DNA of 64,000 nucleotides from Aquabacter sp040049275 (GCF_040049275.1 NZ_JBDZDT010000006.1:434001-498000), one strand, 5' to 3'. Positions 52,007 to 61,208 are shown, numbered from the stretch's first letter. The notes: a model not told the origin generated them from the sequence alone. Numbers and translations: made by a program.

Positions 52007-52643
52007 TCAGCTTCCTTTCCAGAAGCTGGCTGCTCTTCGAGAGAGGCCAGCACAGCGCGAAGTACATGAGGGCCGCGAATCCGTAGACCACGAAGGGCTG
52101 GAAGGTGGCGTTGGTGATCATGGTGGAGGCCTTGGAGAGCTCCACGAAGCCGATGATGGAGGTGAGCGCCGTGGCTTTCACCACCTGCACCGAGAAGCCA
52201 ACCGTGGGCGGCACGGCGATGCGCAGCGCCTGGGGCAGCACCACGTGGCGCATCTGCTCGAAATAGCCCATGGCGAGGCTGGAGGACGCCTCCCACTGGC
52301 CCTTGGGAATCGCTTCCACGCAGCCGCGCCAGATCTCGGCAAGGAAGGCGCCGGTCCACAGCGTCAGCGTAACGCCTGCGGCAAGCCAGGGCGGCACGTT
52401 GAGGCCCAGGAGCGAGAGGCCGAAGAAGAACAGAAACAGCTGCATCAGCAGCGGCGTGCCCTGGAACAGCTCGATATAGACGGCCGCCAGCCGGCGCGCG
52501 GCCACGTTCTTCGAGGTGCGGGCGAACAGCGCGACCAGGCCCACCACCCCGCCGCCGAAGAAGGCGACCAGCGAGAGGATGACCGTCCACTCGGCCGCAT
52601 AAAGGAGGTTGCGGACGATGTCCCAGGTGGTGAAGGGGGTCAT
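51984..52643 (-). CDS. Polar amino-acid ABC transporter permease 2
   Basis: HisM-like inner-membrane permease, 219 aa, about five helices. ELFQGTPLLMQLFLFFFGL, then the EAA loop EIWRGCVEAIPKGQWEASSSLAMGYFEQMRHVVLPQALRIAVPP. It starts at an ATG overlapping the stop of permease 1 (ATGA) and pairs with it as a heterodimer. Confidence 0.92.
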   Translation of the reverse strand: MTPFTTWDIVRNLLYAAEWTVILSLVAFFGGGVVGLVALFARTSKNVAARRLAAVYIELFQGTPLLMQLFLFFFGLSLLGLNVPPWLAAGVTLTLWTGAFLAEIWRGCVEAIPKGQWEASSSLAMGYFEQMRHVVLPQALRIAVPPTVGFSVQVVKATALTSIIGFVELSKASTMITNATFQPFVVYGFAALMYFALCWPLSKSSQLLERKLNVAHRNH

Positions 52644-53314
52644 CGTGCGGCCCTCCGGCGGGGGAAGATGGCGGTTCCCAGCAGGCGCATGAGCTGCCGC
52701 AACGCCAGCGCCAGCACGAGATAGAGCAGCGTCGCGACGATATAGGCCTCGAACGCCCGGAAGTTGCGGGACTGGATGAAGTTGGCGGCGAAGGTGATGT
52801 CCTCCACCGCGATCTGCGAGCAAACCGCCGAGCCGAACATGACGATGACGATCTGCGAGGAAAGCGCCGGCCAGATGCGCTGGAGCGCCGGTGCCAGCAC
52901 CACGTAGCGGAAGGTCTGGAACCGCGACATGGCAAGACTTGAGCCGGCTTCAAATTGTCCGCGCGGGGTCGCCTCGATGCCGGCGCGGATGATCTCGGCG
53001 GCATAGGCGCCGAGATTGACCACCATGGCGAGGATGGCCGCCTGCATCTCCGTGAGGGAGACGCCGATGGACGGCAGGCCGAAGAAGATGAAGAACAATT
53101 GGATCAGGAAGGGCGTGTTGCGGATCAACTCCACATAGAGCGACACCAGAGGCCGCAGCAGCTTCGGCCCCTGCGTGCGCACCCAGGCGCAGGCGATGCC
53201 GAGAGCCACGCCAAGCGTGCCGCCCACCGCGATCAGCTCCACCGTGATGGCGACGCCCTTGGCGAAGACGGGCGCATATTCCGCCAGCGCGCCGAAATCG
53301 AGGCTATAGGCCAT
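52640..53314 (-). CDS. Polar amino-acid ABC transporter permease 1
   Basis: HisQ-like permease, 224 aa. YVELIRNTPFLIQLFFIFFGLPS, then EIIRAGIEATPRGQFEAGSSLAMSRFQTFRYVVLAPALQRIWPAL (EAA loop). Ends with RRRAAR. It is separated from the upstream binding-protein gene by a 119-bp palindromic repeat, which could set the higher level of the binding protein relative to the membrane parts (inference). Confidence 0.92.
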   Translation of the reverse strand: MAYSLDFGALAEYAPVFAKGVAITVELIAVGGTLGVALGIACAWVRTQGPKLLRPLVSLYVELIRNTPFLIQLFFIFFGLPSIGVSLTEMQAAILAMVVNLGAYAAEIIRAGIEATPRGQFEAGSSLAMSRFQTFRYVVLAPALQRIWPALSSQIVIVMFGSAVCSQIAVEDITFAANFIQSRNFRAFEAYIVATLLYLVLALALRQLMRLLGTAIFPRRRAAR

Positions 53315-53373
53315 GCTTGGTTCGGTCCCCCTGCCCTGCCGCGCATCAAACGCGCAACGACACCGCTCGTGAT

Positions 53374-53492
53374 TCCCTCTCCCGCTTGCGGGGGAGGGCT
53401 AGGGAGGGGGAAAGGTGCAGTCCGAGTGGTTGCAGACGCCGCTCTGCTTGACATGCCCCCTCCCCACCCCTCCCCCGCAAGCGGGAGAGGGA
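53374..53492. repeat. Palindromic repeat, family B copy 3
   Basis: Left arm 53374-53410 (CCCTCTCCCGCTTGCGGGGG to GGGAGGGGG) and right arm ~53455-53492 (GCCCCCTCCCC to GCAAGCGGGAGAGGG) are near-complementary, with ~44 bp unique between. It lies between the binding-protein gene and the permease genes, the same kind of place as copy 2. Confidence 0.85.
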
Positions 53493-53505
53493 GCTCTCTT
53501 GGTTT

Positions 53506-54294
53506 TCACATGTCCGCTGGCAGCGGCGCGCCGAGCCATTTCTGGGAGATGGCGTTGAGAGCGCCGTCGCTCTTCGCCGCCGTCAGGATCGAATCGACCT
53601 TCGCCAGGAGCTTGGGCTCGTCCTTGTTGAGGCCGACGAAGCAGGGCGAATTCTTGATGAGGAACTTCACCTCCGGCTTCTTCGGCGGGTTGCGCGCGAG
53701 GATGGCGGCGGCCACCACATTGCCGGTGGCGATGGCCTTCACCTGGCCGGAAAGGAAGGCGGAGATGGTGGAGTTGTTGTCCTCGTAGCGCTTGATGTCG
53801 GTATTGGCGGGCGCAATCTTCGCGAGCTCCAGATCCTCCACCGAGCCGCGGGTGACGCCCACCGTCATGCCGGCGAGGTCTTCCACCTTCGTCACCTTCA
53901 GGTCCGCCGGACCGAACACGCCATTGAAGAAGGGCGCGTAGGCAACGGAGAAGTCGATCACCTTCTCGCGCTCGGCATTCTTGCCGAGGGAGGAGATGAC
54001 GAGGTCCACCTTCTTGGTCTGGAGATAGGGGATGCGGTTCGCCGAAGACACCGGCACCAGTTCCGCCTTCACCCCGAGCTTGGCGGCGATGAGGTTCGCG
54101 ATGTCGATGTCGTAGCCCACCGGCTTGAGATCCGGACCTACGGAGCCGAAGGGCGGGAAATCCTGCGGCACGGCCACCTTGATGACGCCGGCCTTCATAA
54201 TGTCGTCCAGCGCGTCCGCCTGCGCGGCGAGCGGGAGAGCCGCCATGGCGAGCGCAAGGCCGCCGGCGAAGAGAGAGCGACGGGTGAAGGACAT
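53506..54294 (-). CDS. Polar amino-acid ABC transporter substrate-binding protein
   Basis: Periplasmic binding protein (SBP_bac_3), 262 aa, with a Sec signal (MSFTRRSLFAGGLALAMAALPLAAQA; the twin Arg at RR is preceded by Thr and may even suit Tat export). Mature landmarks are DIMKAGVIKVAVPQDFPPFGSVGPDLKPVGYDIDIANLIAAKLGVKAELVPVSSANRIPYL, and VGVTRGSVEDLEL. The ligand is unknown. First gene of the importer operon. Confidence 0.92.
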   Translation of the reverse strand: MSFTRRSLFAGGLALAMAALPLAAQADALDDIMKAGVIKVAVPQDFPPFGSVGPDLKPVGYDIDIANLIAAKLGVKAELVPVSSANRIPYLQTKKVDLVISSLGKNAEREKVIDFSVAYAPFFNGVFGPADLKVTKVEDLAGMTVGVTRGSVEDLELAKIAPANTDIKRYEDNNSTISAFLSGQVKAIATGNVVAAAILARNPPKKPEVKFLIKNSPCFVGLNKDEPKLLAKVDSILTAAKSDGALNAISQKWLGAPLPADM

Positions 54295-54460
54295 GGGGGA
54301 ACGCTCCAGACGCGAGGTTTCCCACCAGGATCAGCAAGAGGTGTGCCATGGGCAGATGCGGGATGTGGTGTCGGTCCCCGCGCATGCGATGAGCAGGGCT
54401 GTCGCCCCGGAAGGGCACCGCGCCTAAAAAAACAGCAATGAGAGGGATGCCTCCAACCCT

Positions 54461-54550
54461 CGTCATCCCCGGACTTGATCCTGGGATCTCCTGGGAATCC
54501 TGGTGCGCCCGGTCCTTAAAGAGATGCCCGGGTCACGCCCGGGCATGACG
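54461..54550. repeat. Palindromic intergenic repeat, family A copy 4
   Basis: 90 bp with ends CGTCATC (54461-54467) and CATGACG (54544-54550). Hairpin 1 is ATCCCCGGA..TCCTGGGAT (one mismatch); hairpin 2 has arms ATGCCCGGG/CCCGGGCAT (~54523-54545). The remaining 54295-54659 shows no gene other than the ctpA terminator. Confidence 0.8.
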
Positions 54551-54597
54551 GCTGGTGGGTGGGACGTCGGACACGGGTCCTCCCAGAAGCAGCCGTC

Positions 54598-54638
54598 CAA
54601 AAACAAAAGGCCCCGCCGGGTCTCCCCGGCAGGGCCTT
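54598..54638 (-). terminator. Rho-independent terminator of the envC-ctpA operon
   Basis: Minus strand: 14-bp stem AAGGCCCTGCCGGG/CCCGGCGGGGCCTT with one mismatch and a 4-base loop, then TTTTGTTTTTGG. It lies 22 bp after the ctpA stop. Confidence 0.9.
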
Positions 54639-54659
54639 GGAACTTGGAACTTACGCCGC

Positions 54660-56009
54660 TCAGTTGGCGACGCTGGTCTTGTTCGGGTTCGGCGGGAAGG
54701 CCGCGTTCTTCTGAACGCCTTCCAGCAGGTCCACCGCCATCTTGAGCTGGGTATCGTCCTTCGGATCGGCCGGGACGTAGGAGGGCGAGCCCGCCTGCTC
54801 GTCGTCGCCATTCTTCAGGTGGCCCTTCAGGGACGCCTCGCCGCGAGTGGTGTCGCCGCCGGCCGCCGCGATCTTGGCCTTCTGCTCGTCGGGCATGTCC
54901 TGGATGAGGACGATGTCCGGCTCGATGCCCTTGGCCTGGATGGAGCGGCCCGACGGCGTGTAGTAGCGCGCGGTGGTCAGGCGCAGGGCGCCGTTCCCGC
55001 CCAGCGGGATGATGGTCTGCACCGAGCCCTTGCCGAATGAGCGCGAGCCAAGGATGGTCGCGCGCTTGTGGTCCTGCAGCGCGCCGGCCACGATCTCGGA
55101 CGCCGAGGCCGAGCCGCCATTGGTCAGCACGATGATCGGCCGGCCCTTGGTGAGGTCACCGCCCCGCGCGTTGAAGCGCTGGGTCTCGTCCGCATTGCGG
55201 CCGCGGGTGGAGACGATCTCGCCGCGCTCCAGGAAGGCGTCGGAGACCGCGATGGCCTGGTCGAGCAGGCCACCGGGATTGTTGCGCAGGTCGATGATGT
55301 AGCCCTTGATCTTGTCCGGGCCGATCTGCGCCGTGACGTCCTCGACCGCCTTCTTCAGGTTGTCGTAGGTCTGCTCGTTGAACGAGGTGACGCGGATATA
55401 GCCCACATCGCCGTTCTCGATGCGCGAGCGCACGGCGCGGATGCGGATGGTGTCGCGCACCACCTTGATCTCGATGGGCTTCTCGGCGCCCTTGCGGACG
55501 ATGGTGAGCGTGATGGGGGTGTTGACGCCCCCGCGCATCTTCTCCACCGCCTGGTTCAGGGTCATGCCCTGCACCTGGTCGTTGTCGAGCTTGGTGATGA
55601 TGTCGCCGGCCTGCACGCCGGCCTTGGCGGCCGGGGTGTCGTCGATGGGAGCGATGACCTTCACGAGGCCGTCTTCCATCGTCACCTCGATGCCGAGGCC
55701 GCCGAACTCGCCGCGGGTCTGCACCTGCATGTCGCGGAAGCTCTTCGCGTCCATGTAGGAGGAGTGGGGATCAAGCCCGGCAAGCATGCCGTTGATGGCC
55801 GATTCCACCAGCTTCGCGTCGTCCGGCTTCTCCACATAGTCCGAGCGCACCCGCTCGAACACGTCGCCGAACAGATTCAACTGTCGGTAGGTGTCAGAGG
55901 ACGCGGCCTCGGCCGCCATGCCCGACAGGATACTCGGCTGGACAGCGGCCACAGTCGCCAAGGCACCGGCCGCGACGCCGAAGAGAAAAAGAGACGTACG
56001 ACGCATCAT
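54660..56009 (-). CDS. ctpA: Carboxy-terminal processing protease (S41)
   Basis: Periplasmic serine protease of the CtpA/Prc family, 449 aa, with a signal or N-terminal anchor (MMRRTSLFLFGVAAGALATVAAV). A PDZ domain at ~90-180 (GGLGIEVTMEDGLVKVIAPIDDTPAAKAGVQAGDIITKLDN) precedes the S41 domain, with YIDLRNNPGGLLDQAIAVSD, and the Ser/Lys catalytic residues in NGGSASASEIVAGALQDHKRATILGSRSFGKGSVQ. The ATG at 56009 overlaps the envC stop (ATGATG), so both are co-translated; this suits joint control of peptidoglycan hydrolysis. Confidence 0.94.
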   Translation of the reverse strand: MMRRTSLFLFGVAAGALATVAAVQPSILSGMAAEAASSDTYRQLNLFGDVFERVRSDYVEKPDDAKLVESAINGMLAGLDPHSSYMDAKSFRDMQVQTRGEFGGLGIEVTMEDGLVKVIAPIDDTPAAKAGVQAGDIITKLDNDQVQGMTLNQAVEKMRGGVNTPITLTIVRKGAEKPIEIKVVRDTIRIRAVRSRIENGDVGYIRVTSFNEQTYDNLKKAVEDVTAQIGPDKIKGYIIDLRNNPGGLLDQAIAVSDAFLERGEIVSTRGRNADETQRFNARGGDLTKGRPIIVLTNGGSASASEIVAGALQDHKRATILGSRSFGKGSVQTIIPLGGNGALRLTTARYYTPSGRSIQAKGIEPDIVLIQDMPDEQKAKIAAAGGDTTRGEASLKGHLKNGDDEQAGSPSYVPADPKDDTQLKMAVDLLEGVQKNAAFPPNPNKTSVAN

Positions 56010-57325
56010 CCGCGCACCTTCTGACTGTCCGTTGCCGCCCACCATGGGGCGGGATCGATTGAAACTCCGTCCTTGCGGAATTCCACATACAATTGAGGCT
56101 GCCCCGAGGCCGCGTTAACCACGCGCGGCCCGTTACCCATCACCGCCACCGGCTCGCCCGTGAGAACGAACTGGCCAAGATCCACGGTGATGCGGTCCAT
56201 GCCTGCCATCAGGACATGGTATCCGCCGCCGGCATTGATGATCAAGAGTTGCCCGTAGCTTCGGAACGGCCCGGCATAGACCACCCAGCCGTCACACGGC
56301 GCCGCCACCTGGGCACCGGCGCGGGTTGCGATGGTGAGGCCCTTCTCGGCCCCGCCGAGGCCGTCCGAAGCACCGAAGTCCTTGAGCCGAACACCCGCAA
56401 CTGGCAGTGGCAGCAAGCCTTTAGCCTCGGTGAAGGGCATGGCGGGGGCGATGCGACCCGGGTTCTGGAGCGCGGCCATCGTCGTCTTTGCCGGCTCGGG
56501 CGTGGCCGCACCAGGCTGAGGCTGGGCCTTCGCGGCATCGGCGGCGCGCGCGGCGGGGGCCACTTCGGTCTCAAGCCGGGTCACGAGATCGTGCACGTCG
56601 CCGGTGGCCTTCGCCACCGTCTCGGCCTGGGCTTTGTCGCCCGCCTGGGTGGGATTCGTCTCCGCCTGCCGGCGCTGACGTTCCGTCACCAGGGCCGCGA
56701 TGCGGGTACGGTCCTCGTCGAGGGACCGGCGCAGCGTGGTCAAACGTTCGCGAGCGGAGGAGAGCTCGCTGCGCACCCGGGCGAGTTCCCCGAGGTCGGC
56801 GGCCAGAGTCTCCGCTTCCACCCGCATTTCCGGAAGGATTGCGCCCAGCAGAATGGCCGAGCGCACGGCATCCAGTGCATCGTCGGGACGCATCAGGAGG
56901 GCCGGCGGCGGATTGCGGCCCAGCCGCACCAGCGCTGCCAGCACCTCGGCCAGCACCGCCCGGCGCTGCACCAGGGAGGCGCGGATCTGCGAGCCGGCCT
57001 TGTCCAGCTCGGTCATCCGCCCTTCCACCTCGATGAGCTGCTGCTCCACGTCGCGGATGCGGCTGGTGGTGTCCACGAGGAACTGCGCCAGCTTACCGCG
57101 GTCACCCTGGGCCGCCTCAAGATCGGCGCGAAGCTTGGCCTGAAGCGCCTCATTGCGGCTCACATCGCCGCGCAGCGCGTCCGTGTCCACATTGGGCATA
57201 GTGCGGGGGGCGCCCGCCGACGGGGGGCGCGGCATCGGCACAGGCGCCTGCGCGAGCGCGCTCCCACCTGCGAGCGCACAGGCGAGCACCAAGGCGCTGA
57301 AGAACGGGCCGATGCGAAGAACCAT
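56006..57325 (-). CDS. envC: Murein hydrolase activator EnvC-like protein
   Basis: Periplasmic activator of amidases during division, 439 aa. Signal peptide (MVLRIGPFFSALVLACALAGGSALA), long coiled coils (~60-140 and ~180-250, Arg/Glu/Leu-rich) and a C-terminal LytM/M23 domain (DGLGGAEKGLTIATRAGAQVAAPCDGWVVYAGPFRSYGQLLIINAGGGYHVLMAGM). The usual zinc His motif HLH is changed to YHVLMAG and QLYVEF, so it appears catalytically dead, as expected of EnvC activators. Confidence 0.9.
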   Translation of the reverse strand: MVLRIGPFFSALVLACALAGGSALAQAPVPMPRPPSAGAPRTMPNVDTDALRGDVSRNEALQAKLRADLEAAQGDRGKLAQFLVDTTSRIRDVEQQLIEVEGRMTELDKAGSQIRASLVQRRAVLAEVLAALVRLGRNPPPALLMRPDDALDAVRSAILLGAILPEMRVEAETLAADLGELARVRSELSSARERLTTLRRSLDEDRTRIAALVTERQRRQAETNPTQAGDKAQAETVAKATGDVHDLVTRLETEVAPAARAADAAKAQPQPGAATPEPAKTTMAALQNPGRIAPAMPFTEAKGLLPLPVAGVRLKDFGASDGLGGAEKGLTIATRAGAQVAAPCDGWVVYAGPFRSYGQLLIINAGGGYHVLMAGMDRITVDLGQFVLTGEPVAVMGNGPRVVNAASGQPQLYVEFRKDGVSIDPAPWWAATDSQKVRG

Positions 57326-57464
57326 GAATGGAAACTAAAGCCGCGTGGTTGAGCAGACGTAAACCATGCTGCACCCGCGCCCGCCAGTCTCAAAGCCATT
57401 CCGCTGGCTCCCCGGCGGCGCCTGTGACATCACGACCCAAAGGGCAGAAAAACGGGAGGACGGC

Positions 57465-58181
57465 ATGGCGGAGACGGCAGTACTCATCACTGGCGCCACG
57501 AAAGGCATCGGGCTCGCCACGGCCCAGCGGCTGGCGGACCAGGGCGCGGCGGTGGTCGGCCTCGCGCGGAATGTGGACGGCATCGATTTTCCCGGCACGC
57601 TTTTGGCGTGCGACCTTGCCGATACCGGCGATACCGCCCGGGTCCTGGCCGAGGTAGAGGCGCGATTCGCCATCGACCGCATCGTCAACAATGTCGGCAT
57701 CGTCACGCCCCAGCCGCTGGAGCAGCTGGAGCTCACGACGCTGGAGGCCGTGTTCGATCTCAATGTCCGTGCCGCCGTGCAGGTCACGCAGGCGTTTCTT
57801 GCCGGAATGAAGGCGCGCCGCACCGGGCGCATCGTGAACGTGGTGAGCCGCGCCATCCATGGCGGCTACAACCGCACCGCCTATTCCGCCGCCAAGAGCG
57901 CGCTGGTCGGCTGCACCCGGAGCTGGGCCTTGGAGCTGGCCGGTTTCGGCATCACCTCCAATGCGGTAGCCCCCGGCCCCATCGAGACCGAGCTGATGCG
58001 GCGCTCCCGCCCGCCGGGCAGCGAGGCGGAACGCAGCACGCTCGCCTCCGTGCCCATGGCGCGGTTCGGCCAGCCTGAGGAAGTGGCGGCCGTCATTTGC
58101 TTCCTCCTGTCGGAGGAGGCCGGCTTCGTCACGGGGCAGGTGCTGGGGGTGGATGGCGGGGCGAGCCTCGGCGGCAGGTAG
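57465..58181 (+). CDS. SDR family oxidoreductase
   Basis: Classical short-chain dehydrogenase, 238 aa. TGATKGIGLATA cofactor motif, IVNNVGIVTP (NNxG), catalytic Tyr-x3-Lys in YSAAKSALVGCTRSWALELAG, and VAPGPIETELM; a C-terminal GGASLGGR. GGGAGGA lies before the ATG at 57465. It stands alone on the plus strand between the minus-strand rlmH and envC genes, interrupting a usually collinear cell-division/ribosome cluster, so it was probably inserted. Substrate unknown. Confidence 0.9.
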   Translation: MAETAVLITGATKGIGLATAQRLADQGAAVVGLARNVDGIDFPGTLLACDLADTGDTARVLAEVEARFAIDRIVNNVGIVTPQPLEQLELTTLEAVFDLNVRAAVQVTQAFLAGMKARRTGRIVNVVSRAIHGGYNRTAYSAAKSALVGCTRSWALELAGFGITSNAVAPGPIETELMRRSRPPGSEAERSTLASVPMARFGQPEEVAAVICFLLSEEAGFVTGQVLGVDGGASLGGR

Positions 58182-58186
58182 AGGGC

Positions 58187-58684
58187 TCAGGCGCGGTGAT
58201 AGGGGTGGCCCGAGAGAATCGTCGTCGCCCGGTAAATCTGCTCGGCCAGCATGACGCGCACGAGCTGGTGCGGAAATGTGGCGGCTCCATAGGAGATGGT
58301 CAAATCGGCGCGGACGCGCACCATGTCCGAAAGGCCGTCGGCACCGCCGATCACGAGGCCGAAGGCACCCGCCCCGGCATCCCGCTCGCCGCCGATCCGC
58401 GCGGCGAAGTCCTCGCTGGACAGGCTGCGTCCCCGCGGATCGAGCACACCGAGCCGCGCACCGGCCGGCAGCGCGCCGATCAGGGCGCCGGCCTCTTCGG
58501 CCATGCGGTCTTCCGCGCGGCGGGCGGATGATTCGGAAAATTCGACCACCTCGAAGCCGCTGAGGCCGAGCGAACGGCCACCAGCCTTGGCGCGATCGAG
58601 ATAGCGCGCCACGAGGTCGCGTTCAGCCCCGGCCTTCATGCGGCCGATACAGGCGATCAGGATGCGCACGGCGCGCCTCAGCAC
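58187..58684 (-). CDS. rlmH: 23S rRNA (pseudouridine1915-N3)-methyltransferase RlmH
   Basis: SPOUT methyltransferase acting on the assembled ribosome, 165 aa. The C-terminal knot is clear: LVIGGADGLSD, then FPHQLVRVMLAEQIYRATTILSGHPYHR. N-terminus MLRRAVRILIACIGRMKAGAE. A CTG or GTG further in is not needed. 22 bp after rsfS, with which it is usually linked. Confidence 0.95.
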   Translation of the reverse strand: MLRRAVRILIACIGRMKAGAERDLVARYLDRAKAGGRSLGLSGFEVVEFSESSARRAEDRMAEEAGALIGALPAGARLGVLDPRGRSLSSEDFAARIGGERDAGAGAFGLVIGGADGLSDMVRVRADLTISYGAATFPHQLVRVMLAEQIYRATTILSGHPYHRA

Positions 58685-58706
58685 TGGATGGGCGCGCCCT
58701 CGCAGA

Positions 58707-59069
58707 TCAGGCCCGGGCGGTGCCCGACCACATCTTCTCGATATTGTAGAAGCTGCGGACTTCGGGCTGGAAGACGTGAACGATCACGTCGTTCGCGTCG
58801 ATGAGCACCCAATCGCAGGCGGGCTGGCCTTCCACCCGCACCTGCTTGATGCCGGCCGCCTTGAGCCCCTCGATGAGGTGCTCGGCGATGGCGCCCACAT
58901 GCCGCTGAGAGCGGCCGGAGGCAACCACCATATAGTCGGCGATGGAGGTCTTCCCGCGCAGATCGATGGAGACGATGTCGTCCGACTTGTCGTCGTCCAG
59001 GCGTGCGAGAACCAAGGCGAGGATCTCCTCGGCGTCAAGTTGCGCTTGGGAGACCGGTGCGGGAGCCAT
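58707..59069 (-). CDS. rsfS: Ribosomal silencing factor RsfS
   Basis: Binds uL14 and blocks subunit joining when nutrients are low. 120 aa, with SIDLRGKTSIADYMVVASGRSQRHVGAIAEHLIEGLKAAGI and DWVLIDANDVIVHVFQPEVRSFYNIEKMW, the RsfS (Iojap) signature. In the order nadD-rsfS-rlmH. Confidence 0.96.
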   Translation of the reverse strand: MAPAPVSQAQLDAEEILALVLARLDDDKSDDIVSIDLRGKTSIADYMVVASGRSQRHVGAIAEHLIEGLKAAGIKQVRVEGQPACDWVLIDANDVIVHVFQPEVRSFYNIEKMWSGTARA

Positions 59070-59228
59070 GGGTGTGGCAGCCGCCAGGGAAGCCGATGTG
59101 GACAGGGGTCCGGATCCTCTCGCTTGTTTATCAGCAGCCCAGGAACCAGCGACGCCGCCCCTGAGGCCGCACCCTTAGAATGGGGCCAAACCGGGCAAAT
59201 ATCAAGGCGCCTTAACCAAACCGCGCCG

Positions 59229-59876
59229 TTAGGCCGCCTCCCGCGCCCGCTGCGCGGCGCGGATGCCGGTGGAGGACATGGCGGATTTCAACCCGTGCAG
59301 GAACACCCAGGCGGGCGGGTCGAGGGTCGGCAGGATGGCGGCGTCACTCTCGTCGATTCGATAGCGTCCGAGCGCTTTCGCCGCCAGCGAGGCGGTGGCG
59401 CCGAGGCTGTCGCCCATGCGATCCACCACCGCGATGGGGACCCTTTCGGCCAACGCGCGCCAGCGCTGCCAGCGGTGGAAATGGGATAGATTGTCGGCGC
59501 CCATGATCCAGACGAAGCGCACATAGGGCATGCGCTCGGTGAGCAGCGCCACGGTCTCGTAGCTGTAGCGGGTGCCAAGCGCCGCCTCGGCCCCTGTCAC
59601 GTCGATCAGCGGGTGGTGGGCGACCGTCTCGGCATAGGCGACGCGCGCCGCCAGGGTCGGCAGGTGGCGATTATCCTTCAAGGGATTGCCCGGCGTCACC
59701 AGCCACCACACCCGGTCGAGACCCAGCCGCTTCAGCGCGAGAAGGCTCGCCGCGCGGTGCGCCTCATGGGCGGGATTGAAGCTGCCACCGAACAGGCCGA
59801 TGCGCATACCGCGCGAAACCGGCGGCAGGCGCAGGACGGCTTGCTCACTTAACGCCACGGCCCCCTCCCCCGCCAT
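59229..59876 (-). CDS. nadD: Nicotinate-nucleotide adenylyltransferase
   Basis: Adenylates nicotinate mononucleotide in NAD synthesis. 215 aa; nucleotidyl-transfer signature GLFGGSFNPAHEAHR (H-x-G-H variant with Ala), WWLVTPGNPLKD, FVWIMGADNLSHFHRWQ, and the C-terminal MSSTGIRA (ISSTxIR). The ATG at 59876 is 6 bp after proA; an ATG at 59807 (MRIGLFGG) is the alternative. Confidence 0.95.
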   Translation of the reverse strand: MAGEGAVALSEQAVLRLPPVSRGMRIGLFGGSFNPAHEAHRAASLLALKRLGLDRVWWLVTPGNPLKDNRHLPTLAARVAYAETVAHHPLIDVTGAEAALGTRYSYETVALLTERMPYVRFVWIMGADNLSHFHRWQRWRALAERVPIAVVDRMGDSLGATASLAAKALGRYRIDESDAAILPTLDPPAWVFLHGLKSAMSSTGIRAAQRAREAA

Positions 59877-59882
59877 CTCAGG

Positions 59883-61208
59883 TCACGGACGGGTCTGGCC
59901 GGAGCCGTGGACACGGTATTTGAAAGTGGTGAGTTGCTCCGCCCCCACCGGCCCGCGCGCATGCATGCGCCCGGTGGCGATGCCGATCTCGGCGCCGAAG
60001 CCGAATTCCCCGCCATCGGCGAACTGGGTGGAGGCATTGTGCAGCACGATGGCCGAATCCACCTCGGTGAGGAAGCGCTGCGCGGCGCCCTCATCCCGTG
60101 TGATGATGGAATCGGTGTGGTGCGAGCCGTGGCCCTCGATATGGGCGATGGCCTCATCGAGGCCGTCCACCACCTTCGCGGAGATGATGGCGTCCTCATA
60201 TTCGGTGTCCCAGTCCTCGGGCTTTGCCGGCACGACGCGGGTGTCCACGGCCTGGGTGGCGTCATCGCCGCGCACCTCGCAGCCCGCGTCCAGCAGCATC
60301 GTCACCAGCGGCGCCAGCATCTCGCCGGCGACGGCGCGGTCCACCAGAAGAGTTTCAGCGGCGCCGCAGATGCCGGTGCGGCGCATCTTGGCGTTGAGCA
60401 GCACGGTCTTGGCCATGGCGAGATCCGCCGCCGCATGCACATAGACATGCACGATGCCGTCGAGATGGGCGAAGACCGGCACCCGCGCCTCCGCCTGCAC
60501 GCGGCCCACCAGTCCCTTGCCGCCGCGCGGCACGATCACGTCCAGATTGCCGTTGAGCCCCGCCAGCATGGCGCCCACGGCAGCGCGATCCGCGAACGGC
60601 ACGAACTGCACCGCATCCGCCGGCAGGCCGGCCTCCACGAGGCCGGAGACGAAGGCGGCATGGATGGCGCCGGAGGACAGGAGGCTGTCCGACCCGCCGC
60701 GCAGGACCACCGCATTGCCGGCCCGCACGCACAAGGCCGCCGCATCGGCAGTCACGTTCGGGCGGCTCTCATAGATCACACCGATGACGCCGAGCGGCGT
60801 GCGCACGCGCTCGATCAGCAGGCCGTTGGGCCGCGTCCAGCTCTCGGTGACGGCCCCGACCGGGTCCGCAAGGCCCGCCACCATGTCCACCCCGGCCGCG
60901 ATGCCCTCGATGCGCTTCTCGTCCAAAGCGAGGCGGTCGAGAAACGCCGTGCTCATGCCGTCGGCGCGGGCGCGGGCGAGGTCTTCATCATTGGCGGCGA
61001 GGATGGCGGGCGCGGCGGCGCGGATGGCGGCAGCGGCAGCCTTGAGCGCCTGCGTCTTCATATCAGCGCTTGCGAGGCCCAGGGAGCGGGATGCGGCGCG
61101 GGCGCGGCGGCCCAATTCGACCATATAGCCGGCCACATCCGCAGGCGCAGCCGGCGGCGTGGTGCGCTCGACGAGGGCGGCAGCACGGGCGGCAGTGGAC
61201 TGGGACAT
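59883..61208 (-). CDS. proA: Gamma-glutamyl phosphate reductase
   Basis: Second step of proline synthesis. 441 aa aldehyde-dehydrogenase fold; IGVIYESRPNVTADAAALCVRAGNAVVLRGGSDS, VIVPRGGKGLVG, and the catalytic Cys in MRRTGICGAAETLLVD. The ATG at 61208 (MSQSTAARAAALVERTTPP) is chosen; the frame is open to 61262 without homology. It follows proB after 104 bp. Confidence 0.96.
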   Translation of the reverse strand: MSQSTAARAAALVERTTPPAAPADVAGYMVELGRRARAASRSLGLASADMKTQALKAAAAAIRAAAPAILAANDEDLARARADGMSTAFLDRLALDEKRIEGIAAGVDMVAGLADPVGAVTESWTRPNGLLIERVRTPLGVIGVIYESRPNVTADAAALCVRAGNAVVLRGGSDSLLSSGAIHAAFVSGLVEAGLPADAVQFVPFADRAAVGAMLAGLNGNLDVIVPRGGKGLVGRVQAEARVPVFAHLDGIVHVYVHAAADLAMAKTVLLNAKMRRTGICGAAETLLVDRAVAGEMLAPLVTMLLDAGCEVRGDDATQAVDTRVVPAKPEDWDTEYEDAIISAKVVDGLDEAIAHIEGHGSHHTDSIITRDEGAAQRFLTEVDSAIVLHNASTQFADGGEFGFGAEIGIATGRMHARGPVGAEQLTTFKYRVHGSGQTRP

